A DNA stretch of 64,000 bases from Porites lobata. Lineage: Eukaryota; Cnidaria; Anthozoa; Scleractinia; Poritidae. Shown piece by piece: positions 46,999 to 58,417 of this stretch. Position 1 is the first letter of the stretch. Every line of letters begins with the position of its first letter. The position numbers and the translations under genes are program-made. Under the pieces are notes generated by a model. That model made no database searches, had not been told where the DNA came from, and saw only the letters and a list, made by a program, of their open reading frames with translations. The stretch is from positions 891,001-955,000 of the forward strand of contig CALNXK010000030.1 in the NCBI GenBank assembly GCA_942486035.1, written 5' to 3'.

Positions 46999-47802
46999 CT
47001 AAAAAGCAATGTTAGGAAGGGTATCTATTCTGCCCTTAAGAGCAATTAATTCTGAAGCTATGTAATTTAGGGGTGCGCATTGAGTGTTTGACACACCAGT
47101 GTCGGATTTTAAACGATACAACCAATTATCAGTCGTTTGTTCTCGGCTACTATGAAGATAACTTACTGTGCCTTTATTTCTAGCATGGGTATACAGAGTT
47201 TGGCTAACGTTTTTCAGATGTTTCAGACTCTCCCTTTTTGTTTCCTCACACTGCCCCTCGAGTCGCTGGATAATTCCCTCAGCAATCTGTAGATAGTTGT
47301 CTGGCTCAACCTCTTCACGCCGTTTGTGCTGTTTTAGTTCCTTCAATGTTAATCGCCGAGCCTCAGAGATACAGGTCGATATCAGTGATTTTAGCTGGTA
47401 CTTCTGCCCATAAATTAACATTGCTAGAACGTCATCCTCTGTTCTTTGTTTAACCATAGACACCATTAACGCTTCGCACTTTTGAGCAATGGACTCTATT
47501 TGATATTCATGAGCAAGTTCAAACAAAAAGTAACAGTTGCTCTTTGTGAATGGTTTCACCTCCAAGGAAGGATACATCATATGAAGCAAGTGTTTGATTT
47601 CGCTTGCCTTCTTCCCTGGAAGAGGGATTTCATCGTTACTCTTCTCCTTGAAATCCGATAAGAACATCTTCTCAAACACAGGCGACCAGTATGCCAAGGT
47701 GCTTCGATGAACGTGAAACTTTTGATCTTCAACAACGAGGACAACATCGCTAAACTTCCAAGGGGCTGAGAAATCATTTGGATTAACGTTTGCAGCGGCC
47801 AT
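46999..47802 (-). CDS. BTB/POZ domain protein, single exon
   Basis: 267 residues from the ATG at 47802-47800, in good context (aagATGg, MAAANVNPND). The frame stays open upstream to 47904, but that part translates transposon-end sequence, so the inner ATG is preferred. Residues 17 to about 115 form a BTB domain: FSDVVLVVEDQKFHVHRSTL, then SPVFEKMFLSDFKE, then LLHMMYPSLEVKPFTKSN. A helical BACK-like or Lys/Glu-rich region follows (LTLKELKQHKRREEVEP). BTB proteins dimerise and often serve as substrate adaptors for cullin-3 ligases. No MATH or Kelch repeats are seen. It is similar to the intronless 'BTB and MATH domain-like' genes that are abundant in corals. Convergent with the ferlin; its 5' end abuts a transposon. 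Confidence 0.88.
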   Translation of the reverse strand: MAAANVNPNDFSAPWKFSDVVLVVEDQKFHVHRSTLAYWSPVFEKMFLSDFKEKSNDEIPLPGKKASEIKHLLHMMYPSLEVKPFTKSNCYFLFELAHEYQIESIAQKCEALMVSMVKQRTEDDVLAMLIYGQKYQLKSLISTCISEARRLTLKELKQHKRREEVEPDNYLQIAEGIIQRLEGQCEETKRESLKHLKNVSQTLYTHARNKGTVSYLHSSREQTTDNWLYRLKSDTGVSNTQCAPLNYIASELIALKGRIDTLPNIAF

Positions 47803-47826
47803 CTTTGCGTTCTTGACGGGTGAAAC

Positions 47827-48595
47827 TACGGAAGCCGAGAAGGGACAATCCAAAAATATTTTGCAAATCCAAAAAAATATTTTAAATCGCAATATTTTTC
47901 TCAAATCACTGTCGAAAAGTTTGACAAATCTAAAAAACTATTGCAAATCCTAAGAAAGTTTGTGGATCCGCAAATAACTTTCTCAATAATCCAAAAATAT
48001 TTTGCAACTCTATAAAATTATTTCAAATCGCGATTTTTGTACAGATCATTCTTGAAGAGTCTGGTAAATCTAAAAAAGTATCGCAAATCCAAAGAAACTT
48101 ATTGGATCCGCAAATAACTTTTTAGAAAACTCTAACATAGTTTAAAGTCCAAGAATCGTCTTCAAATTCAAAAAAATATTTTGGAAATCGTAAAAAAAGT
48201 TTTGTCACATGCTTCTAAAATTTAAACTACAAAACTATCGATCCTACCGAGATTTTACTTTCACGATGTATTAGAGCAGCTGAAAACTAATTTTCATACA
48301 CATTTTCGCTTCAAAAGGGTTCTTGGTTTTGTGATAGAGTATGCTTGAATTTCTAAGGTTTTGCGTGACGCGGCATTTACATGACGGCCAAGAGAGTTGA
48401 CATCCGTCTCTATTTAAAAAATACGTTATTTCAAGGAATTTTGCTATCCAAACAGTTCATGTATTATAAAAAGTATTCCTTTAATGTTTATGAGTTCCTC
48501 GAAGAAGAAATTCACGCTTTTGTAGCAAAACTCAGTAACAGATGTTTCTGTTGGTTTCCGTCCGCAATGTTGGAGCCCATCCAGGTGGGCACCAG

Positions 48596-48629
<34 letters not shown>

Positions 48630-48755
48630 GTAAAACATTTCTTCGGATATCTCGTATACGAAATATTCCTCTGACCTGAATCTTGGCGAGGGTCTTTGCA
48701 TATTTACCTCCTTTCATTTCCCAGATTCTGGACTTTATCTATTGAGGGGTTTTGC

Positions 48756-48798
<43 letters not shown>

Positions 48799-49506
48799 AC
48801 AATACTGGCTGTTTCACGCCATTTCCCCCATACAAAATGGCGAAGGAAGGAGGTTAGAACATCGAGAACGATGTTCTGTCATAAAAGTAGGAGAGAATTT
48901 GGGAGCAATGAAATATTCTGCCCTTGGTGTGGAACACTAAAAAGACGTAAACAGGGAAGTGTGTTGTCCAGCTCGGGAGACGAGATTTGCAATAGAACAT
49001 TACTATAAAGCGGGATTTTGTTATGAGACCATTGTTCACTTTCTGGCAGAATACTATGGGATTTCAATGAACGTGAAGACTTTGAAGAGAAGGCTACGTC
49101 ATTATGGGTTACGAAAGAAGTAACCACCTTCATTCAGAACACACGATTTCCAAAATATTTTTTTGGATTTGAATTGATTCTTGGACTGTAAACTATTTTA
49201 GAGTTTTCTAAAAAGTTATTTGCGGATCCAATAAGTTTCTTTGGATTTGCAATGTGTTTTTAGATTTACCAGACTCTTCAATAATGATTTGTACAAAAAT
49301 TGCGATTTGAAATAATTTTATGGATTTGCAAAATATTTTCGGATTATTGAGAAAGTTATTTGCGGATCCACAAATTTTCTTAGGATTTGCAATAGTTTTT
49401 TAGATGTGTCAAACTTTTCGACAGTGATTTGAGAAAAACATTGCGATTTAAAATATTTGTTTGGATTTGCAAAATATTTTTGGATTGTCCCTCCTCGGCT
49501 TCCGTA
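47827..49506. mobile_element. 1.68-kb inverted-repeat DNA transposon relic
   Basis: Terminal inverted repeats of about 350 bp. The left outer edge is 'tacggaagccgagaagggacaatcc' and the right is 'ggattgtccctcctcggcttccgta'. Motifs such as 'ggatccgcaaataactttct' (47965) recur inverted near 49350. The interior retains a short frame at 48942-49122 encoding EHYYKAGFCYETIVHFLAEY and later KTLKRRLRHYGLRKK. This resembles the N-terminal helix-turn-helix of an integrase-core (rve) type transposase. No catalytic domain remains. The superfamily is unresolved; IS3EU-like is a guess. Confidence 0.75.
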
Positions 49507-50267
49507 TGAAACTGAATCAGAGACGATCTAGGAGTCTTGCTTTTTTGACCGACTTTCGGAGTACGTTTCAAAATGGCGTCTTGCGCTATTACAGAAAATT
49601 TATATTAGACCCTGGGAACGAGGAAACTGAAGACCTACGTAGCGTTACTGTTAGTCACGCTAACGTGATCGTTTCAAGCTGACACAGCCAGATTAAGCGG
49701 GTATCTCGCTGCGGTTGTTAGAACTATTAATAAAAATAAAATTTAAACTTTACGATGTTCGGGAATGAGCACAAAGTTTTTATGAAGTCAAACAGCAGTC
49801 TCGATCACTACTCTTCTCCCCTCCTCTTTCGCTTTTCTTGCCCCGTTTTTTTCTCTTGCTTGGCTTTTTAACTAGGGGTGCTTTCTATATGCCTAAATTT
49901 TGGTTCAAACGTAAATGGAACGGTTCGGCCCAGGCGAAAACGGTCAAAGTGGTCCACCTTCAGAGGTGGTCCTCTTTGACCAGTCGGTCTGGTCCAACCA
50001 AAAATTTGCCGTTTCATTTTCAAACATTTTCGTTTCCAATCCCGCTCGAGCTCGTCACCGTAGTAAAAATGGCGGATGGTTCAGATGTAATCATTTTTTA
50101 ATACGAGTGCAGTGTGTGTAAGCTTCAGACGCAAGACGTAAACTTTCTCCTTATGCACAGTTGCACACAAGGCTCAGGTACAGCAGTGCTTCTTAATTTG
50201 TTTTTTCTTCTGGTTTTCGGTCGGTCAGTTTTTAAAGAAATATATTTCTGGCTTCTCCCCCGACAGA
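49507..50267. other. intergenic DNA, nothing firmly recognised
   Basis: A segment at 49930-50000 has 'ggtccaccttcagaggtggtcc' and other short inverted motifs, suggesting a decayed MITE. No gene is supported. Confidence 0.3.
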
Positions 50268-50543
50268 ATGTTGACGATGTTTTCCCGCGTTTTTCTCTTA
50301 GCAGTTTGTGACCCTAGCCCTTACGACTTTGACAGTCAGTGTGAAAAATATTCACAGCCCATTCCAACAACCTCCACTAGTTCGACCAAAGCCCTGGAAA
50401 GACGGGAGGACAAACACGCCCGTTTACTTATTGCAAGCTACACGAAGTTCAAAGACGAATTTGGGAAGTCACACATTATCCAACAATCAATTCGATCGAA
50501 CTTTTGGTTAGGACGCGTTCAAGTACGTTCGAGTGGTCTCTGA
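50268..50543 (+). pseudogene. possible Myb/MADF-like transposon-gene fragment
   Basis: The open frame contains KALERREDKHARLLIASYTK followed by FKDEFGKS. This resembles the start of Myb/SANT- or MADF-like DNA-binding domains often found in Harbinger-type transposon genes. The frame lacks the rest of the domain and shows no clear splice partners. I do not assign a function. Confidence 0.25.
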
Positions 50544-50949
50544 CCGGTCGGTCCGGTATAACGGAAGGTATCCCAGGCTTCACTTACCCTGGGTGCCAGA
50601 GGCTTTTCATGCGCGGTTTCCGGTTTCGGTCAAGTCTCTGGTCCAGAGGCTTTTTAGCATGGGTCACTTTTTAAAAGTGCCCCGCGCGAAAAAAAGTGGC
50701 CCGTGCGAGAAGCCTCTGGACCAGAGCGCCATCCCTTTGACAGCGCCGAGCCAATTACAACCCCGCCTATACCAAAACATCCAGAGGCTGGATGTTTTGC
50801 TGATCGGTTCCTTGGAGATGTCGAATATTTCAAATGTTCTGATTGGATTACAGTCACAATAGGTGCGTGATCGGGACGCGGGTGGTTTGAAGGTGACAAA
50901 GATCAAATCCAAACAATCCAAGCACACATCAGGTACGTTTACCTCACCA

Positions 50950-51319
50950 TTTTTACCGATTCGGCGGCCATATTGAATTTATTAGAGTATTATGGGATGC
51001 CCAGGGGACACTCGCGATCGCTCAGTATTTACGCGCGCTTTTCGGGCAAAAAGAGAACTTCACTGTATATTTTTCGGGTAAAAGGCGATCACTGTTACAT
51101 CCAAACACGGCACAACGATTTTTTTCCCCATTACAATCTTTTTCCAGGAAAAATTAGTATAGGTACTAGCATGATTTGTAGTGATATTTTGAAATTGTTT
51201 TACGAAATTGAAATTTGAGACAATTTTGAAATATCACAGGTGGTATTTATGCCAAATATCACGTACAAATCATGCTATTATTTGTTTATACTACTACCAG
51301 CAATAGTTTTGTAATTTTC

Positions 51320-51352
<33 letters not shown>

Positions 51353-51514
51353 ACTGCTCTAAGCCAATCAAATTGTTGTCTCATGTAGTAGTATAAGCCC
51401 GAAAGCGCTCATAAATACTGAGCGAGTAAATGGAATCGTGCTCATGCCCCCCCGGCCATCCCATAATACTCCTTAAATCTAAGTAATCCAATATGGCCGC
51501 CGTATCGGTAAAAA
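50950..51514. mobile_element. TIR element with a nested MITE
   Basis: 'tttttaccgattcggcggccatattg...gtattatgggatgcccaggggacactcgcgatcgctcagtattta' at the left pairs with 'taaatactgagcgagta...ggccatcccataatactcc...caatatggccgccgtatcggtaaaaa' at the right. The interior 51165-51400 is a second element (next entry). Confidence 0.8.
51165..51400. mobile_element. AT-rich MITE, copy 2, nested
   Basis: Reverse-complement relative of 39950-40220. It sits inside the arms of the 50950-51514 element, so it inserted later or was carried as cargo. Confidence 0.7.
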
Positions 51515-52778
51515 GGTCTATATCAGATGCCTGTATGTACGGAAGATTGAGATAAGGCAATAGCCAAAGCCAGTGGAACAGTCGATGGTGTGGAGAAATA
51601 AGTGCGGAACTAAGAGAGGGCATTGTAAATTATATTCAAAAGAGAGACATACTGGCGGTCTTGCCGACCCGCTAGATGGAAAATCACTGCTGTTCCAGTT
51701 ACTACCTGGCATATGGGGTCGGTAGGCAACACACGACATTTACCTCGTGCCAAAATGCTGCTTGTTCCAATGAATTTTTTTCCCAGCGGGTAGATTATGA
51801 CTGAGCAAATCTGCATTATTTTTGCCTCTTGTTTCATACTGAGAGGTCGTGACACGCAATGATTTTCTGCGGTTTATTTATGGTCGGCATGATTCACCCT
51901 TTGATGCGAGTCGAGAAGCTTTTCTTTGTCCTCTTTAAAACGTAAACTTCTTCCTTGCGGCTAAGTAAACTTTTAGGTTGTTTAAATTTCTCCAAAGTGC
52001 CTCCTGGATCTGAATAACTTAAAGCGGTTTACTTTTGTCCGTGAATGTGAAGGTTTCCTGCAATGTTCTGTTACGCTGGGCCCAGCTAGTTAGTAGTTTT
52101 TCGCAGGATGTTAAATTCTCCTTAGTGATTTTCAGATCCGAATTTCAAAGAATGGATTGCAGCTTAAACTAAAGCTACGATTTTTAAACTCCACCTTGTT
52201 TTTCTAAAGATAGTGGGACTCTTTGGGCTAGAGCGCGTCGTTCCTCCCTTGATGATTACTTTTGAATTAGCTTATTAAACAATCTCGCGACCGCCGATTT
52301 GATTGGCAGATTAGAGACACGGTCAAGGTCTCTCTAGCACGGTAAATCAAGGCGCTCTGCGCCAGAGTTGGCAAGATGTTCTAGCTTCCGTCACCAATTC
52401 CCAGCCTCCGCAGTTAATCATGAGTTTTGCAATTATGTGAAGGTTACCTATCTCCTCTGTGATCGTTTGAAGACCCTAGGGACACCCGGCTTTGGTTGTT
52501 GGTGCACAACATTCACATTCGTGGTAAGATGCTGATCTCCGCTATTTTCAGTGTATTTTGGTTTCTTTTAGCGAGCCAAATCGACAGAGAGTACTTGTCT
52601 CAGGGGTATACTATCCCCAGATTTCGATCTGCCTGAGAAACCTCGGTAGATCAGCGCTCGACATCTTCCACCGGGCGGAAAAACAGGCGACTGTTAACAC
52701 CAGTTTAGAAACCACCATTATTTTAACTGCGTATCTATCAGCCGGTAACGCGGGAAATAAGAAACTCCTTAAAATTCC
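51515..52778. other. intergenic DNA, no recognised feature
   Basis: Short open frames occur on both strands without domain character. No RNA gene or inverted repeat was recognised. Confidence 0.35.
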
Positions 52779-52787
52779 GTCGCTCGA

Positions 52788-52899
52788 CAACCTCGTCCCC
52801 AGGGCTTTTCCCTTAAAAAATGGGTGGGGCGGGAAAAGATGCCAGGGCCTTTTCCCGCCCCACCTATTTTTTAAGGGAAAAGCCTTGGGGACGAGGTTG
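52788..52899. mobile_element. 112-bp MITE with 9-bp target-site duplication
   Basis: CAACCTCGTCCCCAGGGCTT pairs with AAGCCTTGGGGACGAGGTTG. The flanks are GTCGCTCGA at 52779-52787 and again at 52900-52908. The two ORFs across it are palindrome read-throughs. Confidence 0.88.
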
Positions 52900-53237
52900 G
52901 TCGCTCGAGCCTGCGCACTAATGGCATGATGCATCGGACCCTCGCTTAGAATTGCATGGTTTTGCCCGCCTCCTCAGTTCAACGGAGTTCAGTTGAAGTG
53001 ACTTTAAGGTCTCAGCCCTGCCACCTCCCCTTGGGGCGGTTTGGGGAGTAACCCATGTGATGCCCAAGCAGTCACAGTACGGCAGTTCCATAACTTAGTC
53101 CCCCGGGACAGGGTAATAAGTATCCAGTGCGAACTGTCCACCAAAATTCAAAGCCAGAAGTTTCTAAGCTCTTAAAAATGTTGGAAAAGGGAGATTTCAC
53201 TCATTACTATCATTTGCACGGAAATGTATCCGACAAC

Positions 53238-53307
53238 CAACCTCGTTCACAGGGTTTCTCCCTAAGAAAATGGGAGGGGCCAGGGAGAAGCCCTGGGGAC
53301 GAGGTTG
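53238..53307. mobile_element. 70-bp MITE of the same family, 9-bp TSD
   Basis: CAACCTCGTTCACAGGG pairs with CCCTGGGGACGAGGTTG. The flanks are TCCGACAAC (53229-53237) and TCCGACAGC (53308-53316), one mismatch in nine. Confidence 0.85.
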
Positions 53308-53316
53308 TCCGACAGC

Positions 53317-54479
53317 CTTTCCCTCGACCAGCCAATTGTATTTACCTCCAGCAATGTGGATATATTTCATGTCAGTTTATTTATGTTCATTTATTTATTT
53401 ATTTATTTATACTTATTTTTTTCGGCTATTTTTATTTTCTATTTGTTTATTTCTTTTAACTGTTTAAAAATTATTATAATTTTTCATGTTCCGTGTTTCG
53501 GGTTTAATCGATGGTCCAATTTTCTGCTTTTTTTTTGCGTTTTACATTTGCAGTCAAACGCGAGTCGTCGATTTAGAGACAATGAATGCTTAGCCCAATG
53601 CTGCCATGTCCTCTTCATCCGTATGAATACCTGCTCCACGATTAAGTAATGCTAAACCTTATTTCTAGAAAGTCATGTTCGCTCTGTCCAAGGGATAGTC
53701 CCTTTAATAAACGACGGGGTGTTTGTCGCACCCAGTCTAGGGGTAAAAATCTGTGGATTATTGCCAGCGCACTGATCTATAAAATGTAAAATAAATGCTA
53801 TTAGATTTGTCGCGGCCACTTTTAGCGGCATTTTACAGTATTGAGCCATAAAAATAAAGGGAACAATTTCATGGCTACCCAAATGAACAGTCCTAATAGT
53901 CTGACTAGCCCTTGAATCGTTGTTAAAAGTTGTCAGTGCCAGTTAATTTAGGGTTGAAAATAATTCTGAACAACTGAACATAAACACTGATTCTTTTTTT
54001 TATCTACCGCGAGGGAAAAATCGAAGCAGGTTTTTTCCCTAACTTGGAGAGCATCTGTTCGTCGAGTCGTGAAAAAAAAAACATGAAATTTTTTACACTG
54101 TCTTGCCCTCGCAGCGAATGAATGTGTTTGCTGATTTTGAGCAATATTCTGGTAATTTCCGACAAGAACTCCCGTTATTTTCCCGGGATTTTCCCTTTAG
54201 TGAAACTGGTTTGATAAGCAAATGCAAATCCAGGGTCCAACTTTTTAATGTGCAACACATAGGAATAAACTTAACCCGCCTACGATCAGGTGATCAGGTG
54301 TCCTTCTTCCCTTTCTCTTTGCTAGACGAATTTTGCCCTATCCCCGAAAAAAGAACGCCTGATCGCAGATTAGAATAAACTCAGAAGAGAAGAGCACGTC
54401 AATCACGAATAGGAAGTGCGTCAGTATATTTAATATCTTTAATTCCTCGACCTCTGCCAGCAATATTCAGATTTTAGCG
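53317..54479. other. region upstream of the DSL-Ig gene
   Basis: AT-rich, with an (ATTT)n stretch at 53385-53410. An acceptor-like ttgcag at about 53550 precedes a short Cys-containing frame (NECLAQCCHVLF) that has no partner exon. A TATA-like 'tatatttaatat' lies at about 54425, some 55 bp before the start codon. No other promoter element was recognised. Confidence 0.3.
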
Positions 54480-55312
54480 ATGGCTTCGGTCCATTTCTCG
54501 AAAAGTTTAATTTGTTTTGTTGCATTACTCCTCTTCCTTCATAAGCAGGTAAGGAAAAACCACGCATTGTATAAAGCCTTTTCCTGCACTTTGAATTTTA
54601 GGCTTTCGGGAAAGATTCAGTGAGTCTGACCCTCTTTCTCTTTTGCAGACTGTAAGTGGATCGGGATCTTTTCAAATCTACTTAAATTCGCTGAGAAACA
54701 TCAAACATGAGAAATCCAACGGTGAATGCTGTGATGGGAGTCGCACGATACATCATGGACAAAGCGTGTGCCGTGACGAATGCGACACATTCTTCAGAGT
54801 TTGTCTAAACAAGCAGAACACGCAACATGATTCGTCGACTGGTCCTTGTTTGTACGGCGAGTTTACAACCGTTGTTCTAAGAAGAAGTTCGATCTCTTTC
54901 ACAAACACTTCATCGTCGAATAATGGATTTCGCAATCCGATCTCTATTCACCTGTCAAGCTTGTGGAGGGAGGGTAAGCCTACGCAGTCTGTCCTTAGAA
55001 TAATTATTGAACCGTTCAGCAAGTGGTATGCAGCTCAATTTAGGGGAATGGCCCCGTTTTTTTGGTTATTAGAATAATCTGGCACTTTGCCTTCCCGTTT
55101 ATAACTTAATTACCCAATTGAGTCCTATTAACGATTTGTTTTAAACGTGGTCAGGGTTTCAGTGAAGGCCTCGATGGCACACCTCTACCCGAAAGTTTCG
55201 TGAGTGCCCCCGCGCCTTCCCCCCACGAGATAAGTTAACGAACGCTATTATAGTTGTTTATTGCAGGCTGCGTACTCCTTAGTTCTGGAAGCAAGGGACG
55301 CAGACAATTCGA
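54480..55312 (+). CDS. DSL-Ig gene exons 1-3: signal peptide and MNNL domain
   Basis: Exon 1 encodes a signal peptide with core LICFVALLLFLH. Exon 2 encodes the MNNL (Notch-ligand N-terminal, C2-like) domain: GSFQIYLNSL, GECCDGS, CRDECDTFFRVCL, GPCLYGEF, NPISIHLSSLW. Cysteine spacing matches Delta/Jagged. Exon 3 (46 nt) joins in phase 1 to phase 2 as GCVLLSSGSKGRRQF, which has no homology. One frame over it reads AAYSLVLEARDADN, which matches the end of MNNL (compare TFSLIIEA in Delta). See findings. Confidence 0.8.
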
Positions 55313-56379
55313 GTAAGTTTTTGCTCAAAGGATTCTGGCTCGTTTGGCGCCTAGCTTGCATTCACAGGCCGTCTGAATGTTAATGTTTATGAAAGCACTA
55401 ACTATTGTTTTCTATGCAGAATAACTTAATTTTGTCTACGTTCAATGTAAATGTCTTGGAAACAAGGCAAGGAATATTAATTGATCGAACATTATATCTT
55501 CAATAACTTTCTCTTTAATGTTTAGTGCAAAAGCAATCAACATTTATTGAATATTAAGAGGCAATTACTAGTAAGTTATGAACATTATTGGCATACTGAA
55601 ATACGGTATCCATCTTATGCAGTTTTGTTAGGCAAAACAGTCCTTTCCGCCTCACAGCACTTTAACAACCTTTCAAACAATCTATTTATTTTGTTATTTA
55701 ATCATTATTTTTATTTATTATTCACATATTAGGTAACAGTGAATTAATCGACAGAGTTGTATAGAGAGGGACATTACTTTCAAACAACGAATGGGAATTG
55801 CACGCATACAATAGGTGGTTTTCATGTATCCTCGGGAGACACAAATAACAATGGTGAAATGAGCAAATGCCGGTGGACAAACAAAGCGAGCTAAAGAGCG
55901 ATCTTTTGTTTACCGTCCACCAGCATGGCGGCGATGACGTAACGTGAAAACCACCTATAGTTCTGTTGTCACCATCAGCTACAAGATCAGAGTGATCTGT
56001 GATGCTGACTATTATGGAAATCGTTGTAAAAAATTCTGTCGGGCCCGAAGCGACAACTCTGGGCATTACACATGCGATAAGAATGGAAATAAAGTATGCT
56101 TATCTGGTTGGAGAGGAGATCGCTGCGATACAGGTATTAAATATTCAGCTTTATGGTTGTATGCCATCTTCTATAAATATATTTATAGCAAGCACCCTGC
56201 GGGTAGTGCCTGCCTTTGTCTTGTTGAGTGAGGAGGAGAAAAGGACATTTTTGTGCGGTCGCCGCCCTGAAGCCTATTTCCCTTTCGCACACGGTCTTTG
56301 CCATGCCACCATCGGTAACCAAGCCTTTAGTCATGATAGATGTAATTTAGTATTTACCAAATTAGTGAATAGCGATTTC

Positions 56380-56416
<37 letters not shown>

Positions 56417-58379
56417 CTGGCTATTCTCTGTTTTGCGACCGGAGCCGAGATGGCGTCCAGTTTCGAGACATTTCGGAAGACGAAATTTGTGCGATAAATG
56501 AAGCAGTCGTAGAAACAAATACCAAGAAAGCGACAGACTTTGGCTTGTCGGTGTTCATTGGTAGGTAGAAAATTATTTTCATGCTGAATTTGCAACAAAA
56601 TCGTAAAATATAGATTTAGCCAGGGCTAAAAGCGTAGATCCAGAATAATTTAATGTATAATTTAAATCAACAGGAGCCCATCAAATGGAGCCTCCATCTC
56701 CATTAATTTCTTGAGTTAACCCTTTCCCGAGTAGATTTATAAATAGAACGGCTTGTTTCCAGCGAAAAGTGTCATATTTCCGTGAGTCTCGTATGTCACC
56801 GTGAAAAAAATGAAGTTGGATGAAGTCGAACTCAGAAGCCCGTCCTTCGACCGTTTTCCTTTTTTACTATACGTCCATTTTTACAATTTTACAGCCGCTG
56901 GGATCTCCATCTGGGTGTCATGAAATAAAAGTTAATGAATTACCCGACTGAGACTGAGCATGAAGCGATGGGACAAAGGCAGCGAACTGAGGATCACGGA
57001 AAGGTTATCTTTGCGAGTGTTTTTTTTTTCTGCCGCCATACATCCCACATTTAAGCGTGCACCTTCAAAAGAGTCGACGATTAAGCGTTCTGTGGACGAT
57101 TTGGAATTTGTCGATGATCAGCGCCGAGAAAGCGCCAGGATCATTTGATTTTTTGTCATCACCGTGGAGTGGATTTCGCCAGTTAAGCACCGCGTGCAAA
57201 AGCGATGACCTAAGAAGCAACTAACGAGGAATGCTTCAGTTCCGAAATTTGAGAAATTGCAGTCTTCCTTTACAACTGACTTGTATCAACATGAGAGTTG
57301 CCTGATAAAACTGGCACCTGAAAAGTTGAACAGAAGACAGCAGTTGCTCGACCGTGAATAATTTGCTAACGGAGGAATTTGTGACATCGCGCTCAAGTCC
57401 AAAGACCCGCTTATCTCAAGAAAAACAAAATGGATTGTATCTGCGCCAAAAGAGTTATGACTGAGTAACAGGACAATTCTCAGCAGTTAATGTAGAAGTT
57501 TAGGCTCAATTCTTTCCTTCGAATTCGCATCTGTAGATCACTTTTTTGCGAGAAAAGAATGGCTGGGCCCGGCGTTACAAAACATAGCAGGGAATCATCA
57601 CACTAGCTAACGGGCAAAACAACCGCAAGGACTACAAGTATTTATTTAGATAAACGCGTTTCGGAAAAAAAAAAGCCTTGCAAAACTAGAAATTTGATTA
57701 ATATTGAGTCATTTAGCCGAAATGAGAACCTTAACGCTCAAAAAAATTGGCTAAAGAAAACGAATCCTGTCAGAACTACAGACTGCAGGTAACAGACCAG
57801 CTTCATGGCCTCTTAATGTGAGACAAGCAACCAAAATTATGATTAACATAGTCAGAGTGTAAAACTCTCCACAGTATAATCTACCCACTAGAAAGAAAAG
57901 AAAGAAAATCTCCGAGGGATGAAAACGCTGAAGTCACGTTTCACTAGCTTATGATTGTGTTTGGCCTGTCAACACCAAATTTCCTGCTGTTTTGTGAAGT
58001 ACAATAGCAGTGTCATTTCGTCGTTGTGATTGGCTCTTCCCACCGTCGGCGCGCGAAGTCTCCCCTGGGAACCGTTCTAATTATAAATCTACTCGGGAAA
58101 GGGTTGACTCCAAGGGCTTGTATGGGAGATGGAGGCTCCATTTGATGGGCTCCTGAAATCAAACAATAAACTTGTTTTCTCAGTCCACAAATCAGTTGGA
58201 TGCTTTTCTCGGATGGATGGTTTACCAAATTTTCTTAGCTACTACGGGGCTCCGCTCGCGCGCGCGAAGAGCTCCGCTAAAATGCACTTGACAAATCCCT
58301 GAAATGTTTGTAAATTGTAAACAAACTTCCTACTAAGTGACGTTTTTAATTTACAAAAAGTTCCTTTTTTCAGTTTCAA

Positions 58380-58417
<38 letters not shown>

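Noticed and set aside
52558..52934. Open frames on both strands
   Set aside because: They pass through a palindromic MITE and mirror each other.
53539..53649. Acceptor-like site followed by a Cys-rich short frame
   Set aside because: No upstream exon, signal sequence or homologue is visible.
54974..55077. Read-through of exon 2 past its donor (VLRIIIEPFSKW)
   Set aside because: It weakly resembles the MNNL end, but needs extra residues and ends in a stop; gtaagc at 54974 is a good donor.
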